Notes: generated from the sequence alone by a model not told the origin. DNA of 64,000 nucleotides from Butyribacter intestini (GCA_001414325.1 LLKB01000005.1:1301033-1365032), one strand, 5' to 3'; positions 33,093 through 41,851 are shown, numbered from the stretch's first letter. Translations and numbers: made by a program.

Positions 33093-33650
33093 TTAATGCT
33101 GCCCAAACTTAAGAAGTCCCTCATTTGCAGTTATTATTTTTAAATCAGTACCATAATTCAGAAAATCACTGTCATGCGTAATTAAATAAGCATTTTCCCT
33201 TTTTGCTATCTCAGAAATGAGCGCATCATTAAAATCATAAGAAAATCCATATTTAAAAATATTATCATAATTCATAGTAGAAAATCCGTCATCTATAAAG
33301 CTAAAATTATCAATAATATCTGTGTTAATTATATCTAATATTCCTTCCATATGCTCACGATAATCATCAGTATTTCTATATTGTTTTTTGAAATCAAGAT
33401 TTCTTCCATCACAATATGTAGCAAATCTAAAACGAATACATCGATTTATAAACTCAGAAATTTGTATGGATGACAAGAATATTTTTACACTTTTTTCTAA
33501 TAATTTAACATACAATTTTTCATATTGATTAGTCTTCTTACTAAAGTTTATTGGATAAAAAATATTAATCAGTACATTTGTATCAAAAATCACTTTATCT
33601 TCTGCAACTGGTACATAAGAACTAATTAGTAATTTATTCTTATTTTTCAT
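33093..33650 (-). CDS. PIN-domain nuclease (third gene of accessory operon)
   Basis: 185 residues. The PIN acidic set is complete: Asp23 in VIFDTNVLINIF, Glu66 in SSIQISEFINR, Asp139/Asp142 in SYDFNDALISEIA, and Asp160/Asp162 in LITHDSDF. PIN enzymes are metal-dependent RNases, common as toxins or defence effectors. Its start overlaps the STAS-like gene by 11 bases, so it is tightly coupled to the regulator pair rather than to a classical antitoxin. It lies just outside the recombinase, in the cargo position next to the attachment end. Confidence 0.85.
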   Translation of the reverse strand: MKNKNKLLISSYVPVAEDKVIFDTNVLINIFYPINFSKKTNQYEKLYVKLLEKSVKIFLSSIQISEFINRCIRFRFATYCDGRNLDFKKQYRNTDDYREHMEGILDIINTDIIDNFSFIDDGFSTMNYDNIFKYGFSYDFNDALISEIAKRENAYLITHDSDFLNYGTDLKIITANEGLLKFGQH

Positions 33651-33993
33651 AATTATCGATCACTTCCTCAATAGCATTTTCAAACCTTCTTTTATCTGAA
33701 TAATATGATTTTGCATTATCAATTACAATTTGAAATTTTCGCGTTGTCATATCAGGTCTGTTTATAATTTCTAACTTTTTCTGTAATTCATCACTACTAA
33801 ATTTCTCATATAATTTTCCGATTGAAACATTTAAAAAAGGAGTAATAATACTTTCTATCTCACCAAAATCCAACACAACCTTTTTTCCTTCCTTTAATAA
33901 AGGTACAATTTCATCAAATACTATTGCTCCTTGTTCTCTTGTAAGTGCAGATGGGCTACCAATCAATTCTGCTACATTTAAAACTATATCCAT
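33640..33993 (-). CDS. STAS-like protein (DUF4325 type)
   Basis: 117 residues with AGGAGG before the ATG. LTREQGAIVFDEIVPLLKEG then KKVVLDFGEIESIITPFLNV and IGKLYEKFSSDELQKKLEII match the STAS-like DUF4325 domain, which resembles anti-anti-sigma factors and is often paired with a HATPase partner. The tail (FQIVIDNAKSYYSDKRRFEN) is helical. Between a STAS-HATPase protein and a PIN nuclease it probably serves as the switch component. Confidence 0.78.
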   Translation of the reverse strand: MDIVLNVAELIGSPSALTREQGAIVFDEIVPLLKEGKKVVLDFGEIESIITPFLNVSIGKLYEKFSSDELQKKLEIINRPDMTTRKFQIVIDNAKSYYSDKRRFENAIEEVIDNYEK

Positions 33994-34004
33994 TTCTATA
34001 CCTC

Positions 34005-34925
34005 CTAAAAAAATATTATGTTTTCTTTTTTGCTATCAAGTAAGTAAATTGAATTATCTGATAAATTTATTGTTACAGTTACTATTGTTCCTGGAAATTT
34101 CTTGTTTAATACAGTAAATCTCTCATTTTTCCTATTTAAACTATAAAATTCATTATCTGATAATAAATCAAAACTGCCATTATTTGACCGCAAAAACTCT
34201 AAAATCACACCAAGACCTAAACCTCCTGGTGCACTATTTACTTTTGTTGAATTACCTAATTTAATTGCCCATTTTAAGCTATTTTCGTTAAATTCTTTTT
34301 CCGAATTTCTGAAATATTCTACAACATTTTCGTTAATAGTTTTTCCTATATCTACAATTGTAAATGTTAAATTTGCACTTCTAGGAAAATACTGTCCACA
34401 TGCATAAACATTTTCACTATGTGCATGATCTATTACATTATTAAATATTTCTAAAAAATTATCAATAATCTCCGTTTTAAATGCCTCATCCATTATTGGT
34501 AGCTCTTTTCTTGAAAAAATATTTAATTGTAAATATTTTTCAAACTCAACCAACTGTTCTGTATTCGCTTTAAATACTTTATAGTCAACTGTACTATTGT
34601 ATGTATCATCAATGTCTTCCCATGTAAAGTATCTATTAAAACCATTTTTTTGCATAATACGCTTAATTTTTGCATTTAAATTTAATAATGAAATTCTTTC
34701 TTTATTTTTTGCAATTTTATTATCAACACATGCTCCTAAAATCGAAAGTAGATTTGCTGATATAAATGAAACCTTTGTAAAATCTAACAATATGCGCTTA
34801 CTTTCTTTTAAGTTAATAATATTATACAAATCAATAAAAGATTCATACGACTTAATATCATTTTGAATATTTCGTTCAAAAACAAAAATTTCATCAAACT
34901 CACTTATAATTTTTTTCCTATCCAT
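34005..34925 (-). CDS. STAS - HATPase (GHKL) fusion protein, first gene of accessory operon
   Basis: 306 residues with GAGGAA upstream. Residues 40 to 110 look like a STAS domain (RILLDFTKVSFISANLLSIL). Residues 150 to 290 form a GHKL ATPase: N-box EIFNNVIDHAHSE (Glu159, Asn162/163), G1 VDIGKTI (Asp192), G2 GGLGLGVI (234 to 241) and a closing PGTIVTVTI strand. Such proteins resemble anti-sigma kinases such as SpoIIAB/RsbW, but here the STAS is in the same chain. It likely senses a signal and phosphorylates or binds the DUF4325 partner. Confidence 0.8.
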   Translation of the reverse strand: MDRKKIISEFDEIFVFERNIQNDIKSYESFIDLYNIINLKESKRILLDFTKVSFISANLLSILGACVDNKIAKNKERISLLNLNAKIKRIMQKNGFNRYFTWEDIDDTYNSTVDYKVFKANTEQLVEFEKYLQLNIFSRKELPIMDEAFKTEIIDNFLEIFNNVIDHAHSENVYACGQYFPRSANLTFTIVDIGKTINENVVEYFRNSEKEFNENSLKWAIKLGNSTKVNSAPGGLGLGVILEFLRSNNGSFDLLSDNEFYSLNRKNERFTVLNKKFPGTIVTVTINLSDNSIYLLDSKKENIIFF

Positions 34926-35154
34926 ATATAATTCCTCTATTTGTATTATATATTTTCACATTTTAACAATACAATAAAAACAAATTAACTTTTTCCTTAT
35001 CACATTTACTAAAGCGGAATAACTGCTATACAAAAATACTTACTACTGATAATAGTTAATTATTATATTATAATAGTAATATTTCTGATAATGAATTTAA
35101 TTGTAAAAATGAGACAGTAGTTGCAAAACATACAAAACTTAAGAAATATCACAC

Positions 35155-35200
35155 AAAAAAGTAACGCCCCTGCTCTGACAAAGTAAGGCGTTACTTTTTA
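35155..35200. terminator. Bidirectional hairpin near the prophage end
   Basis: AAAAAGTAACGCC and GGCGTTACTTTTT are exact complements around an 18-base loop, with A and T runs on both sides. Confidence 0.8.
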
Positions 35201-35347
35201 TATAACACTTATCATTGCCGGCGGCTAGTCTGCACCTAGTGTTCGGCTCTCTTGTTAAATTCATTATATACAAATCTAAAAATAATTGCAACTATTAAAT
35301 TAAAGATTCACATATAAAGTACTTAAGCATCAAAAAACATTCATGTC

Positions 35348-35366
35348 CTTGTCGGATTCCGACAAG
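35348..35366. promoter_or_regulatory. Copy 4 of the dispersed palindrome, perfect 19 bp
   Basis: CTTGTCGGATTCCGACAAG is an odd-length perfect dyad 54 bases before the cotJC-remnant frame and about 120 bases from the inferred attachment point. Confidence 0.75.
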
Positions 35367-35420
35367 TTTTATGTTATATTTACATATGCCAGACAATCTG
35401 ATAAGATAATTTTTATTTAA

Positions 35421-36014
35421 ATGCAATCCATATCTTCTCACAAGTCCTTATTTTCAAGCCTTTTCACAATATTACAGGTCCTCGACTACGGTGGTCCGGA
35501 TGGCGAGGCTGGTGCCGCTATGCGTTATCTCTCACAGCGTTACAGTATGACCGACCGCCGTGTCATGGGTGCTCTTACTGACATCGGCACCGAAGAACTC
35601 GGTCATCTTGAAATTGTTGCTACCATTATCAGACAGCTTACAAAAAATCTTACACCGGAAGAAATCAAGGCATCCGGCTTTGATAAATACTATATTGACC
35701 ACACACTTGCCATATGGCCGCAGGCAGCAAGTGGAGAGCCTTTCAGTGCGAGCCAGCTTCAGAGCACTGGTGATACAATAACCGATCTTTATGAAGACAT
35801 GGCGGCAGAGCAGAAGGCCCGCCTGACTTATGATAATATTCTTCGTATAGTAAAAGACCCTGAAGTTGCAGAACCTATCCGTTTCCTCAGAGAAAGAGAA
35901 ATTGTTCATTTCCAGAGATTTGGCGAATGTCTCAGACGCACTCAGGAAAACCTTGACTGTCGAAACTTTTATGCTTTTAATCAGCAGATTGATAAAAAGA
36001 ACTGTGGAAAATAA
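35421..36014 (+). pseudogene. cotJC: cotJC-like manganese catalase, 5' end replaced by prophage DNA
   Basis: From position 35,487 the frame encodes YGGPDGEAGAAMRYLSQRYS ... DIGTEELGHLEIV ... PEEIKASGFDKYYIDHT ... YEDMAAEQKARLTYDNILRI ... FLREREIVHFQRFGE ... NFYAFN, the spore-coat Mn catalase CotJC, with metal-binding Glu/His residues in EELGHLE and REREIVHFQR. The family's usual first 30 residues (MWxYEKKLQYPV type) are missing; instead 22 unrelated AT-rich codons without a ribosome site precede it. The first part of the gene should lie at the left end of the prophage. Precise excision would restore the gene. Confidence 0.82.
35460..35500. other. Inferred right attachment site (att) of the prophage
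   Basis: Between 35,460 and 35,500 the sequence changes from AT-rich DNA with no protein similarity to GC-richer codons for YGGPDGEAGAAMRYLSQRY, which is conserved from about residue 30 of CotJC. The crossover of a serine recombinase should lie in or just before CTCGACTACGGTGGTCC. The exact core cannot be set without the left end. Confidence 0.55.
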
Positions 36015-36045
36015 TCAGCATAACCGGTTTTAAGAAATAAATAAA

Positions 36046-36086
36046 CAAGCCGAACGCAAATACTTTATTCTGTATTCGGCTTGTTT
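36046..36086 (+). terminator. Terminator after the cotJC remnant
   Basis: AAGCCGAA(C) and TTCGGCTT arms around ACGCAAATACTTTATTCTGT-type loop, followed by TTTT. Confidence 0.75.
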
Positions 36087-36156
36087 TAATGCTTATTTAA
36101 CTAAAAGTCAGTGATACACTATACAAAATATTCTATTTACACTATCTGTTAAGATT

Positions 36157-39100
36157 TTAACCCTCGTAAACAGTAATTCCTGTCACTGCAGGTTTTCCTG
36201 CAAATGTTATATAGAGGTATGGCTCTGTTTCAAGTGCTTTTAACAATGTATCATTAAGCACTATTCCTTTTCCATGGAATTCTGAATACTTAAGGTCATA
36301 TGTATTCTTTCCGCTTCCGCCAACTTTGTCTGATGTTCCAATAGTCACTGTTTCGACAAAGTCCTCTGTATCTGATATATCTAAGAAGTTGAATGCAACA
36401 ACCGGCTTCTTATACTTAGATAAATCAATCTTTAAGAATGCCTGATAGCCCCAGTCATTAAAGCCAAGCTCTGTTGTATCTCCGTCAATTGATGATTTTG
36501 ATGATGACTCAGGTACAAATGCTTCAACAGAACCTTTTGTTACCTTTGTTCCACCTTCTTCTGTTGTGTATATATCATCTCCTACGAGGTTTCCACCGCC
36601 GTTCTTGTACCACTTTCCTGTCCATTCAAAGCCTGCTTTGAGGTTATTTACATTTGTTGTTTCAAGATAATCTGCGATTGAACCGTCTGTTGTTGTTCCG
36701 TTTGTATTTATCTTTGAACTTGTATCACCTGTTGAACCTGTGATTGTATTGTAGAGTACGGCAATGTCATTGTATCTCATCTTACAGTTGTCTTTATCCA
36801 TGTACTGATTTGTCTCCCAAAGTACAGGTAAAATATGATGTTTAGCTGCAATAGTCATTGTATCATTTAACCACTGTGCAACACCCTCCTGCTTTGGATT
36901 GCAAACACTGAACTCACCCATGATGATTCCGTATCCTGCATTGTAGAATTTATCCATCTTTGTGAAGTATGTTTCTGTTGCTTCTTTGTCTTTCTGTGTA
37001 TAGATACCGCTGCCACCGTCTCCACAGAAATCCCATGGTGTATAGTAATGAACTGAAACGCTGAGTTTAGTAGTTCCATTTTCTGCTGTATCTGTTGGCA
37101 TCTTAAATTTGTCATCACAAGTCTTGTCAATGTTTGTATCATAACCTGCGATAAGGAGATGTCTGTATGCGTTGTTTCCGCCTGTACTGCGGACAATGTC
37201 TACAAATTTCTGGTTAATCTTATTTGCCATTTCGTATCTCTCATCCTCTGTAAGGTTTCCTGAGATAGCCTTTGTATCATTGTCATCTTTTGGTACACAA
37301 TAACCACTTTCATAGATTGCGTCGTTTAATCTGTCACCAAGTTCCTCGTTTGCACCTTCAAAAATGAGATGATCTGAATAATCCTTAAATCTGTCACAAA
37401 TCTGTGTCCAATATCTACTATATCTCTTCCATGCTTCTGCACGTTTTGTCTCATCGGCAGTTTTTTTTCCGTCAGCATCTTCCTTGCACGCACCAAACTG
37501 TCCCCACCACTGAGAATCCCAATGATCGTTGACAATTACATACATACCACAGTTTAATGCGTAGTTTACAACTTCTTCTACACGACCGAGGTATTTTTCA
37601 TTGATAGTATATGTTCCATCCTCTGAATCCATGTTTGACCATGCTACAGGAATACGGATAGTATTAAAGCCATATGAACGGAGTGACTGGATATAAGCTT
37701 CTGTTGTAATAGGCTGCCCCCATGCCTGCTCAAATACTGTAGCATCTGTAGCAGCAACCTTGTCAGCATAAGTTCCTAAAGTAGCTTCAAGAGTATTTCC
37801 GAGGTTTACACCCTCCCCCATCTCATTTTCAATGAGCCACTGTGTAGAAACATCTTTACGAACAGTACCGTTGTCTTTAACAGTCATGTTTGCTGAAGTC
37901 CCGCCCTTTATCGAAACGGTTCTCTCTTCACCGACATTTGTTGAAGTCTCCGGCAGTTTCACGCGGAGTGTAATATCTTTATCCTCAAGCTGTCCGTAAA
38001 AACCGCCATCTGCAACTGTTACATCTTTTGTAATAGTCTTTGTTGCTGTTTTTCCATCAATTCTCTTATATGCAATCTTAAATGTAACCTTTGCACTTCC
38101 GGCAGCTACACCAAATATCTCAGCAGAATATGTAAGACCTGATGTCTTCTCATTCTTAATTTTGATTATTTTTTCATCTGCACTTGAAGCAGTAACCTTT
38201 GTCACACTCTTAACATTTTCAGCAGTAATTGCAACAGTTCCAGCTTTTCCGCTCACAAGTCCACTTGTAGCATATTTTGTGGCAAAAATAGGTGTATAAA
38301 CCTTTTTAATGCTCTTAGCACCGGCTGCCTTAATCTTTTTAGCATTTGCATCAACTGAACTTCCTGAAATGCTAATCTTTTTAGTACAACCTTTAAATGC
38401 ATTCTTTGCAACAGACGATAATTTACCGTTTACCACAAGTTTTGTAAGTTTCTTGCAATTTGCAAATGCTGAAGATGCAATCTTTGTCACACCTTTTCCA
38501 AGTGTAACAGATGTTGCTTTTGCTGCTTTGAAAACATTTGCATTAACAGCAGATACCGTATATGTCGCGCCTGATGCCTTAACTGTATTTGGAACTGATA
38601 GTGTCTTTGCTTTCTTTCCCTTTGTAGAAAGCTTTGTAATTGCAACTTTGCCATTTGTATCTTCTGTAGCGGCAGTTGTTACCTTATATGTATAATTTCC
38701 GCTTGTAAATGTAGCTCCAGCCTTTTTTCCATATGTCTTTGTAAACTTAGGAACACCTGTTATCTTAAATGAAATCTCAATATCGGATTTAGGCATTGTT
38801 GTAAGTTTGCCCTGTTTGAAAGGAATAGTGCTTGAAAGATTCCATCCGTCATAACCTGTATAACTGAATACACTATAACCGTTTGCCTCATATGATTTTG
38901 TATGTGGAAGTTCTACTCCTGCTGCTCCCTCTACCTCATTACCATCAATTTTTAATGTTGCATCTGTGACTTTTATGCTGTCTGCTGATTTAAGAGGAAT
39001 ATCTGTCGAAATTCCCATCATGTTAAACGCATCTGCTCCTGTAAGGTCAACACCTGAAATCTTAACAGTGTACTCTCCGTCACCTTCTTTTAAAAGAACA

Positions 39101-39363
39101 TCCGTAATCTCTGCTTTCTCTGTCACATCCTGACCACCGGCCTGCACATAAGAATACTCTTTTCCTGTTTTAAGCGGATCTCTGTAATCCCATGTCTTTG
39201 TCTGATAATAAAGATAAGCGTGATAACCGTCTTCTTTCCAGACTGAACTTATTGCAGCACTTGCCGGCTTTGCACCATTCACTGCACCTACACCTGTAAA
39301 CGATGCAACAACCATAGCAGTTGACAATGCAGCAGCTAATAATTTTTTAGTTGTTTTTCTCAT
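36157..39363 (-). CDS. Secreted multi-domain GH5 cellulase with BspA-like and Ig-like regions
   Basis: 1068 residues. Signal peptide 1 to about 36 (KKLLAAALSTAMVVASFTGV, cut after PASA). Residues 37 to 200 form a beta-rich module shared with the protein at 50123. Residues 205 to 360 are BspA-type LRR_5 repeats (TSVTLGKGVTKIASSAFANC). Residues 365 to 450 look like a bacterial Ig fold. The GH5 catalytic domain follows (about 515 to 890): GVNLGNTLEAT, FNTIRIPVAWSNM, NDHWDSQWWG, acid/base Glu673 in FEGANEELG, nucleophile Glu817 in MGEFSVCN. A C-terminal beta module (905 to 1068) is probably carbohydrate-binding. It should cut cellulose or other beta-1,4-glucans outside the cell. Confidence 0.92.
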   Translation of the reverse strand: MRKTTKKLLAAALSTAMVVASFTGVGAVNGAKPASAAISSVWKEDGYHAYLYYQTKTWDYRDPLKTGKEYSYVQAGGQDVTEKAEITDVLLKEGDGEYTVKISGVDLTGADAFNMMGISTDIPLKSADSIKVTDATLKIDGNEVEGAAGVELPHTKSYEANGYSVFSYTGYDGWNLSSTIPFKQGKLTTMPKSDIEISFKITGVPKFTKTYGKKAGATFTSGNYTYKVTTAATEDTNGKVAITKLSTKGKKAKTLSVPNTVKASGATYTVSAVNANVFKAAKATSVTLGKGVTKIASSAFANCKKLTKLVVNGKLSSVAKNAFKGCTKKISISGSSVDANAKKIKAAGAKSIKKVYTPIFATKYATSGLVSGKAGTVAITAENVKSVTKVTASSADEKIIKIKNEKTSGLTYSAEIFGVAAGSAKVTFKIAYKRIDGKTATKTITKDVTVADGGFYGQLEDKDITLRVKLPETSTNVGEERTVSIKGGTSANMTVKDNGTVRKDVSTQWLIENEMGEGVNLGNTLEATLGTYADKVAATDATVFEQAWGQPITTEAYIQSLRSYGFNTIRIPVAWSNMDSEDGTYTINEKYLGRVEEVVNYALNCGMYVIVNDHWDSQWWGQFGACKEDADGKKTADETKRAEAWKRYSRYWTQICDRFKDYSDHLIFEGANEELGDRLNDAIYESGYCVPKDDNDTKAISGNLTEDERYEMANKINQKFVDIVRSTGGNNAYRHLLIAGYDTNIDKTCDDKFKMPTDTAENGTTKLSVSVHYYTPWDFCGDGGSGIYTQKDKEATETYFTKMDKFYNAGYGIIMGEFSVCNPKQEGVAQWLNDTMTIAAKHHILPVLWETNQYMDKDNCKMRYNDIAVLYNTITGSTGDTSSKINTNGTTTDGSIADYLETTNVNNLKAGFEWTGKWYKNGGGNLVGDDIYTTEEGGTKVTKGSVEAFVPESSSKSSIDGDTTELGFNDWGYQAFLKIDLSKYKKPVVAFNFLDISDTEDFVETVTIGTSDKVGGSGKNTYDLKYSEFHGKGIVLNDTLLKALETEPYLYITFAGKPAVTGITVYEG

Positions 39364-39727
39364 ATAATTCTCCTCTCACATAATTTTAATTCATTTTATA
39401 CCTTTTATAAGTAACAGTTTTGTCATAAATATAGCAATAGAATTGGCAAACTCAAATATTGCAATATATTTTTATAGCTGAACTGTTATTATTATGTTCA
39501 TATTTTATTATATTTTTGTTAATATTTATATCCTGACTTTTAGATATATTATACATGTTTTTTAATATATACGGCATTTATAAACACCTGTTGCATACTC
39601 AATCGGACATCTTCAATCTACTCTTTATCTGTTCATAACACAAAGAGAGCACACCTATTGGTGTGCCCTCCCTGAAAGCTCTTTCGATTTGTTTTCCTTA
39701 ATTGTGGGAATTCAAACTTATTAAATA
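39364..39727. other. Intergenic region upstream of the GH5 gene
   Basis: AT-rich, no gene seen. A hairpin GAGCACACC-TATT-GGTGTGCCC (about 39,648-39,671) lies just after the end of the next gene upstream and is its likely terminator. GAGAGGAG precedes the GH5 start. A dedicated promoter was not pinned down. Confidence 0.5.
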
Positions 39728-41479
39728 TTATTTAACTACTACGCTGACTTTTGCGGACTTCTTACCATATTTAAGTGTAGCAGTTGTCTTACCTTTCTTA
39801 AGTCCCTTAACCTGGAATGTTACCTGTCCTTTTGCAGTCTTTTTAACTGTGACTTTTGCAACTTTCTTGTTCTTTACAGAGACTTTAATCTTCTTAGCCT
39901 TAACTTTCTTAGTTACCTTTGCAAGTGCAACTGTGTATTTTGCTGTCTTTTTCTTCTTAACATTTGCTGTCTTAGCAACAGTTACTTTAATAGTAGACTT
40001 CTTAGAACCAGCCTTAAGTGTGATTGTAGCTGTCTTGCCCATAACTGCTGTCTTCTTAGCTGTGATTGTAACATTCTTCTTAGATTTGTTTACCTTAACT
40101 GTTACAGCCTTGTTGTTGCTTGTAGCCTTAACTGTTGATGTACCCTTAACTGTGTACTTAACTGTTGCAGACTTAGATGGAGCAACCGAAACCTTAGACT
40201 TAGCAGCCTTGATAGATACTGTTGAAGAAGCTTTCTTTGTTGTTACATTGAAGTTTACTACAATTTTATCATTAGCTTTAACAGGAGCTTTGTTTAACTT
40301 ATCAATAGTTGTAACTTTTTCATCCTGCCAGTTAACACCAGTCTTGTCAAAGAGACCATTCCATGGATTTACGATGTTGAATCTGTAGTTCTTTGAAACT
40401 GTCTGATCTGCAAATCCCCAGCATCCTTTGTTATCTATAGCGTATGTCTTGTCACCAATCTTTACATTCTTAACTGTGAATGCAAAGTTGTCTGCAAGAC
40501 TTCCATAATAAAGGTCTGTGTCAAGCATCATTAAGTAGATTCCTTTTGAATCACTTGTTGCTGTGTATTCGATAGAGTAATCACCATCTTTTGTTACATT
40601 GACACTCTTGTCACCCCAAGACTGCTCGCCCCAAGTATCATCACCAACATAGTCGAATGAAACATTGAAGTTACCCATCTGACCTTTAGCAACCGGTGCC
40701 GGTGTCTCTGTTGGTGCAGGTGTATTCTTAAGCTGATCCTCAAGAGCTGCTTTTGATGCTGCAAGTGCTGAGTTTGATGCTGCAAGTGCTTTGTTCTCTG
40801 TCTCAAGAGCTGCCTTTGATGCTGCAAGTGACTTGTTGTCTTTTTCAAGGGCTGCTTTTGATGCTACGAGTGAAGCATTGTCTTTCTCAAGGGCTGCTTT
40901 TGATGCTACGAGTGAAGCATTGTTTTTCTCAAGGGCTGCCTTTGATGCTGCAAGTGCTTCATTCTCTTTCTTAAGTGCATCTAAAGTATCCTCATAATCC
41001 TCAAGACCGGTTACCTTGTATGTAAATGTAATCTCATCGCCTTTTTCTGCCACAAAATCTTTGAAAGATTTATCTGTTGTATTAACTTCATATAAATCTG
41101 AATTATTGTAATCTCCAGTTACATTCTTTGCTAATACATTCTTCTCAGCAACTTCAACTTTAACAATCTTTAAAGAGAAATCACAGTCATCAACATATTT
41201 TACATCAGTAGCTGTCTTTGTTTCACCAAAGTTTGCTCCTTTAAGAGCACCTGCTGTAGCTGCATCTGCAAAAGTTGTTGTAACTTTAACTGTTCCATCC
41301 TCTTTAACAGTAGCGTATTTTTCAGTTAAAGTTTTACCTGTAAGTGTTAATTTAACACCATCTTTGTTATTAACTTTAGCTGCATCTGCCTTTAATGTAC
41401 CTACATTTGCACCTGTCAATACTAACGCTGTTGAAAGTGCTAAGGAAAGAGCTTTTTTTGTTCCCTTTGTTAATCTCAT
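39728..41479 (-). CDS. Secreted coiled-coil protein with sugar-binding-like module and lysine-rich Ig-like tail
   Basis: 583 residues from the ATG at 41479, eight bases after AAGGAGG. Signal peptide KKALSLALSTALVLTGANVG. An N-terminal beta region is followed by a coiled coil (about 185 to 275) built from 14-residue repeats such as ASLVASKAALEKD. After a Pro/Thr hinge comes a module MGNFNVSFDYVGDDTWGEQS shared with the protein at 41895. The last 200 residues are very rich in lysine and valine, in Ig-like repeats (KKTAKGQVTFQVKGLKKGKT). It probably sits on the cell surface and binds glycan; the cationic tail may hold the wall. Confidence 0.8.
   Translation of the reverse strand: MRLTKGTKKALSLALSTALVLTGANVGTLKADAAKVNNKDGVKLTLTGKTLTEKYATVKEDGTVKVTTTFADAATAGALKGANFGETKTATDVKYVDDCDFSLKIVKVEVAEKNVLAKNVTGDYNNSDLYEVNTTDKSFKDFVAEKGDEITFTYKVTGLEDYEDTLDALKKENEALAASKAALEKNNASLVASKAALEKDNASLVASKAALEKDNKSLAASKAALETENKALAASNSALAASKAALEDQLKNTPAPTETPAPVAKGQMGNFNVSFDYVGDDTWGEQSWGDKSVNVTKDGDYSIEYTATSDSKGIYLMMLDTDLYYGSLADNFAFTVKNVKIGDKTYAIDNKGCWGFADQTVSKNYRFNIVNPWNGLFDKTGVNWQDEKVTTIDKLNKAPVKANDKIVVNFNVTTKKASSTVSIKAAKSKVSVAPSKSATVKYTVKGTSTVKATSNNKAVTVKVNKSKKNVTITAKKTAVMGKTATITLKAGSKKSTIKVTVAKTANVKKKKTAKYTVALAKVTKKVKAKKIKVSVKNKKVAKVTVKKTAKGQVTFQVKGLKKGKTTATLKYGKKSAKVSVVVK
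40745..40965. repeat. In-frame 42-bp tandem repeats encoding the coiled coil
   Basis: Seven to eight imperfect 42- or 21-base units encode (N/D)xxSLxASKAALEK. Two neighbouring units are almost identical in DNA, so length may vary between strains. Confidence 0.8.
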
Positions 41480-41570
41480 TAACATATCCTCCTTCTCCCT
41501 ATCATATATAGGGTTGCATAATTTTTGAAACGATAAAGTTGTAGTCCGCACTCAACCCTATAAGCCGTTT
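41480..41570 (-). promoter_or_regulatory. Structured leader with mutually exclusive pairings before the coiled-coil protein
   Basis: ATAGGGTTG (minus strand, 41553-41561) can pair with CAACCCTAT (41508-41516), while CCCTAT of the latter can instead pair with ATAGGG next to the AGAAGGAGG ribosome site (hairpin 41497-41513). GAAACG and CGTTTC arms enclose the first part. A similar CCCAT-AGAG-ATGGG hairpin abuts AGAAGGAGG before the gene at 41895. Confidence 0.55.
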
Positions 41571-41816
41571 CGTTACATCTAACATAGTAACAGAATAACA
41601 TTTTCAAATAAACAGTAAAAATGCATAATAATTCCAGCTTTTTTTGTGCACTTTGTATATTTATTAGATATTTCTACATAAAATACAAGAGTTTTTTCAG
41701 TGATTTTTCCCATATTATCAACATTATAGTTAAGGCTAATTTTTGACAATATTTGGAATAGAATTTTTTAAAAATCATAATAATTCCGCCTTAATTTTGC
41801 TATAATCAAAGAAAAA

Positions 41817-41851
41817 CAGAGACGAATTTTTACATTCGCCTCTGCTTTTTA
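41817..41851 (-). terminator. Terminator after the Thr/Pro-linker protein gene
   Basis: AGAGGCGAAT-GTAAAA-ATTCGTCTCT on the minus strand followed by a T run, about 45 bases after the stop at 41895. Confidence 0.82.

Larger units (their letters stand above)
34926..35420. other. Intergenic region between accessory operon and the attachment site
   Basis: AT-rich and without a credible gene. It holds the promoter side of the STAS-HATPase gene (TATAAT near 34,945 on the minus strand), a strong hairpin at 35155-35200, a GC-rich dyad near 35,218-35,255 (GCCGGCGGCTAGTC ... CTAGTGTTCGGC) of unknown role, and the palindrome at 35348. Confidence 0.6.
1..35480. mobile_element. Siphovirus-type prophage, right-hand part (left end outside window)
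   Basis: A contiguous block carries tail, head, packaging, early, regulatory and integration genes in the order usual for Firmicute temperate siphophages. Structural genes run leftward from about 17 kb to the window start. Repressors and a large serine recombinase run rightward at 27 to 33 kb. The block ends inside a cotJC-like gene near 35,480, where sequence resembling a conserved protein begins mid-domain. Lysis genes and the left attachment site are not seen and should lie before position 1. The right boundary is inferred from the broken cotJC reading frame and could be off by some tens of bases. Confidence 0.9.

Noticed and set aside
35421-36014. cotJC as an intact gene
   Set aside because: The conserved N-terminus and a ribosome site are missing and the first 22 codons are unrelated AT-rich DNA.
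39702-40388. 228-residue plus-strand frame opposite the lysine-rich protein
   Set aside because: It is an antisense shadow of Lys/Val-rich codons, giving a Leu/Phe/Thr-rich sequence with no ribosome site or family.
40745-40965. Tandem repeats as a non-coding satellite
   Set aside because: They are in frame and encode the coiled-coil heptads of the protein at 39728.
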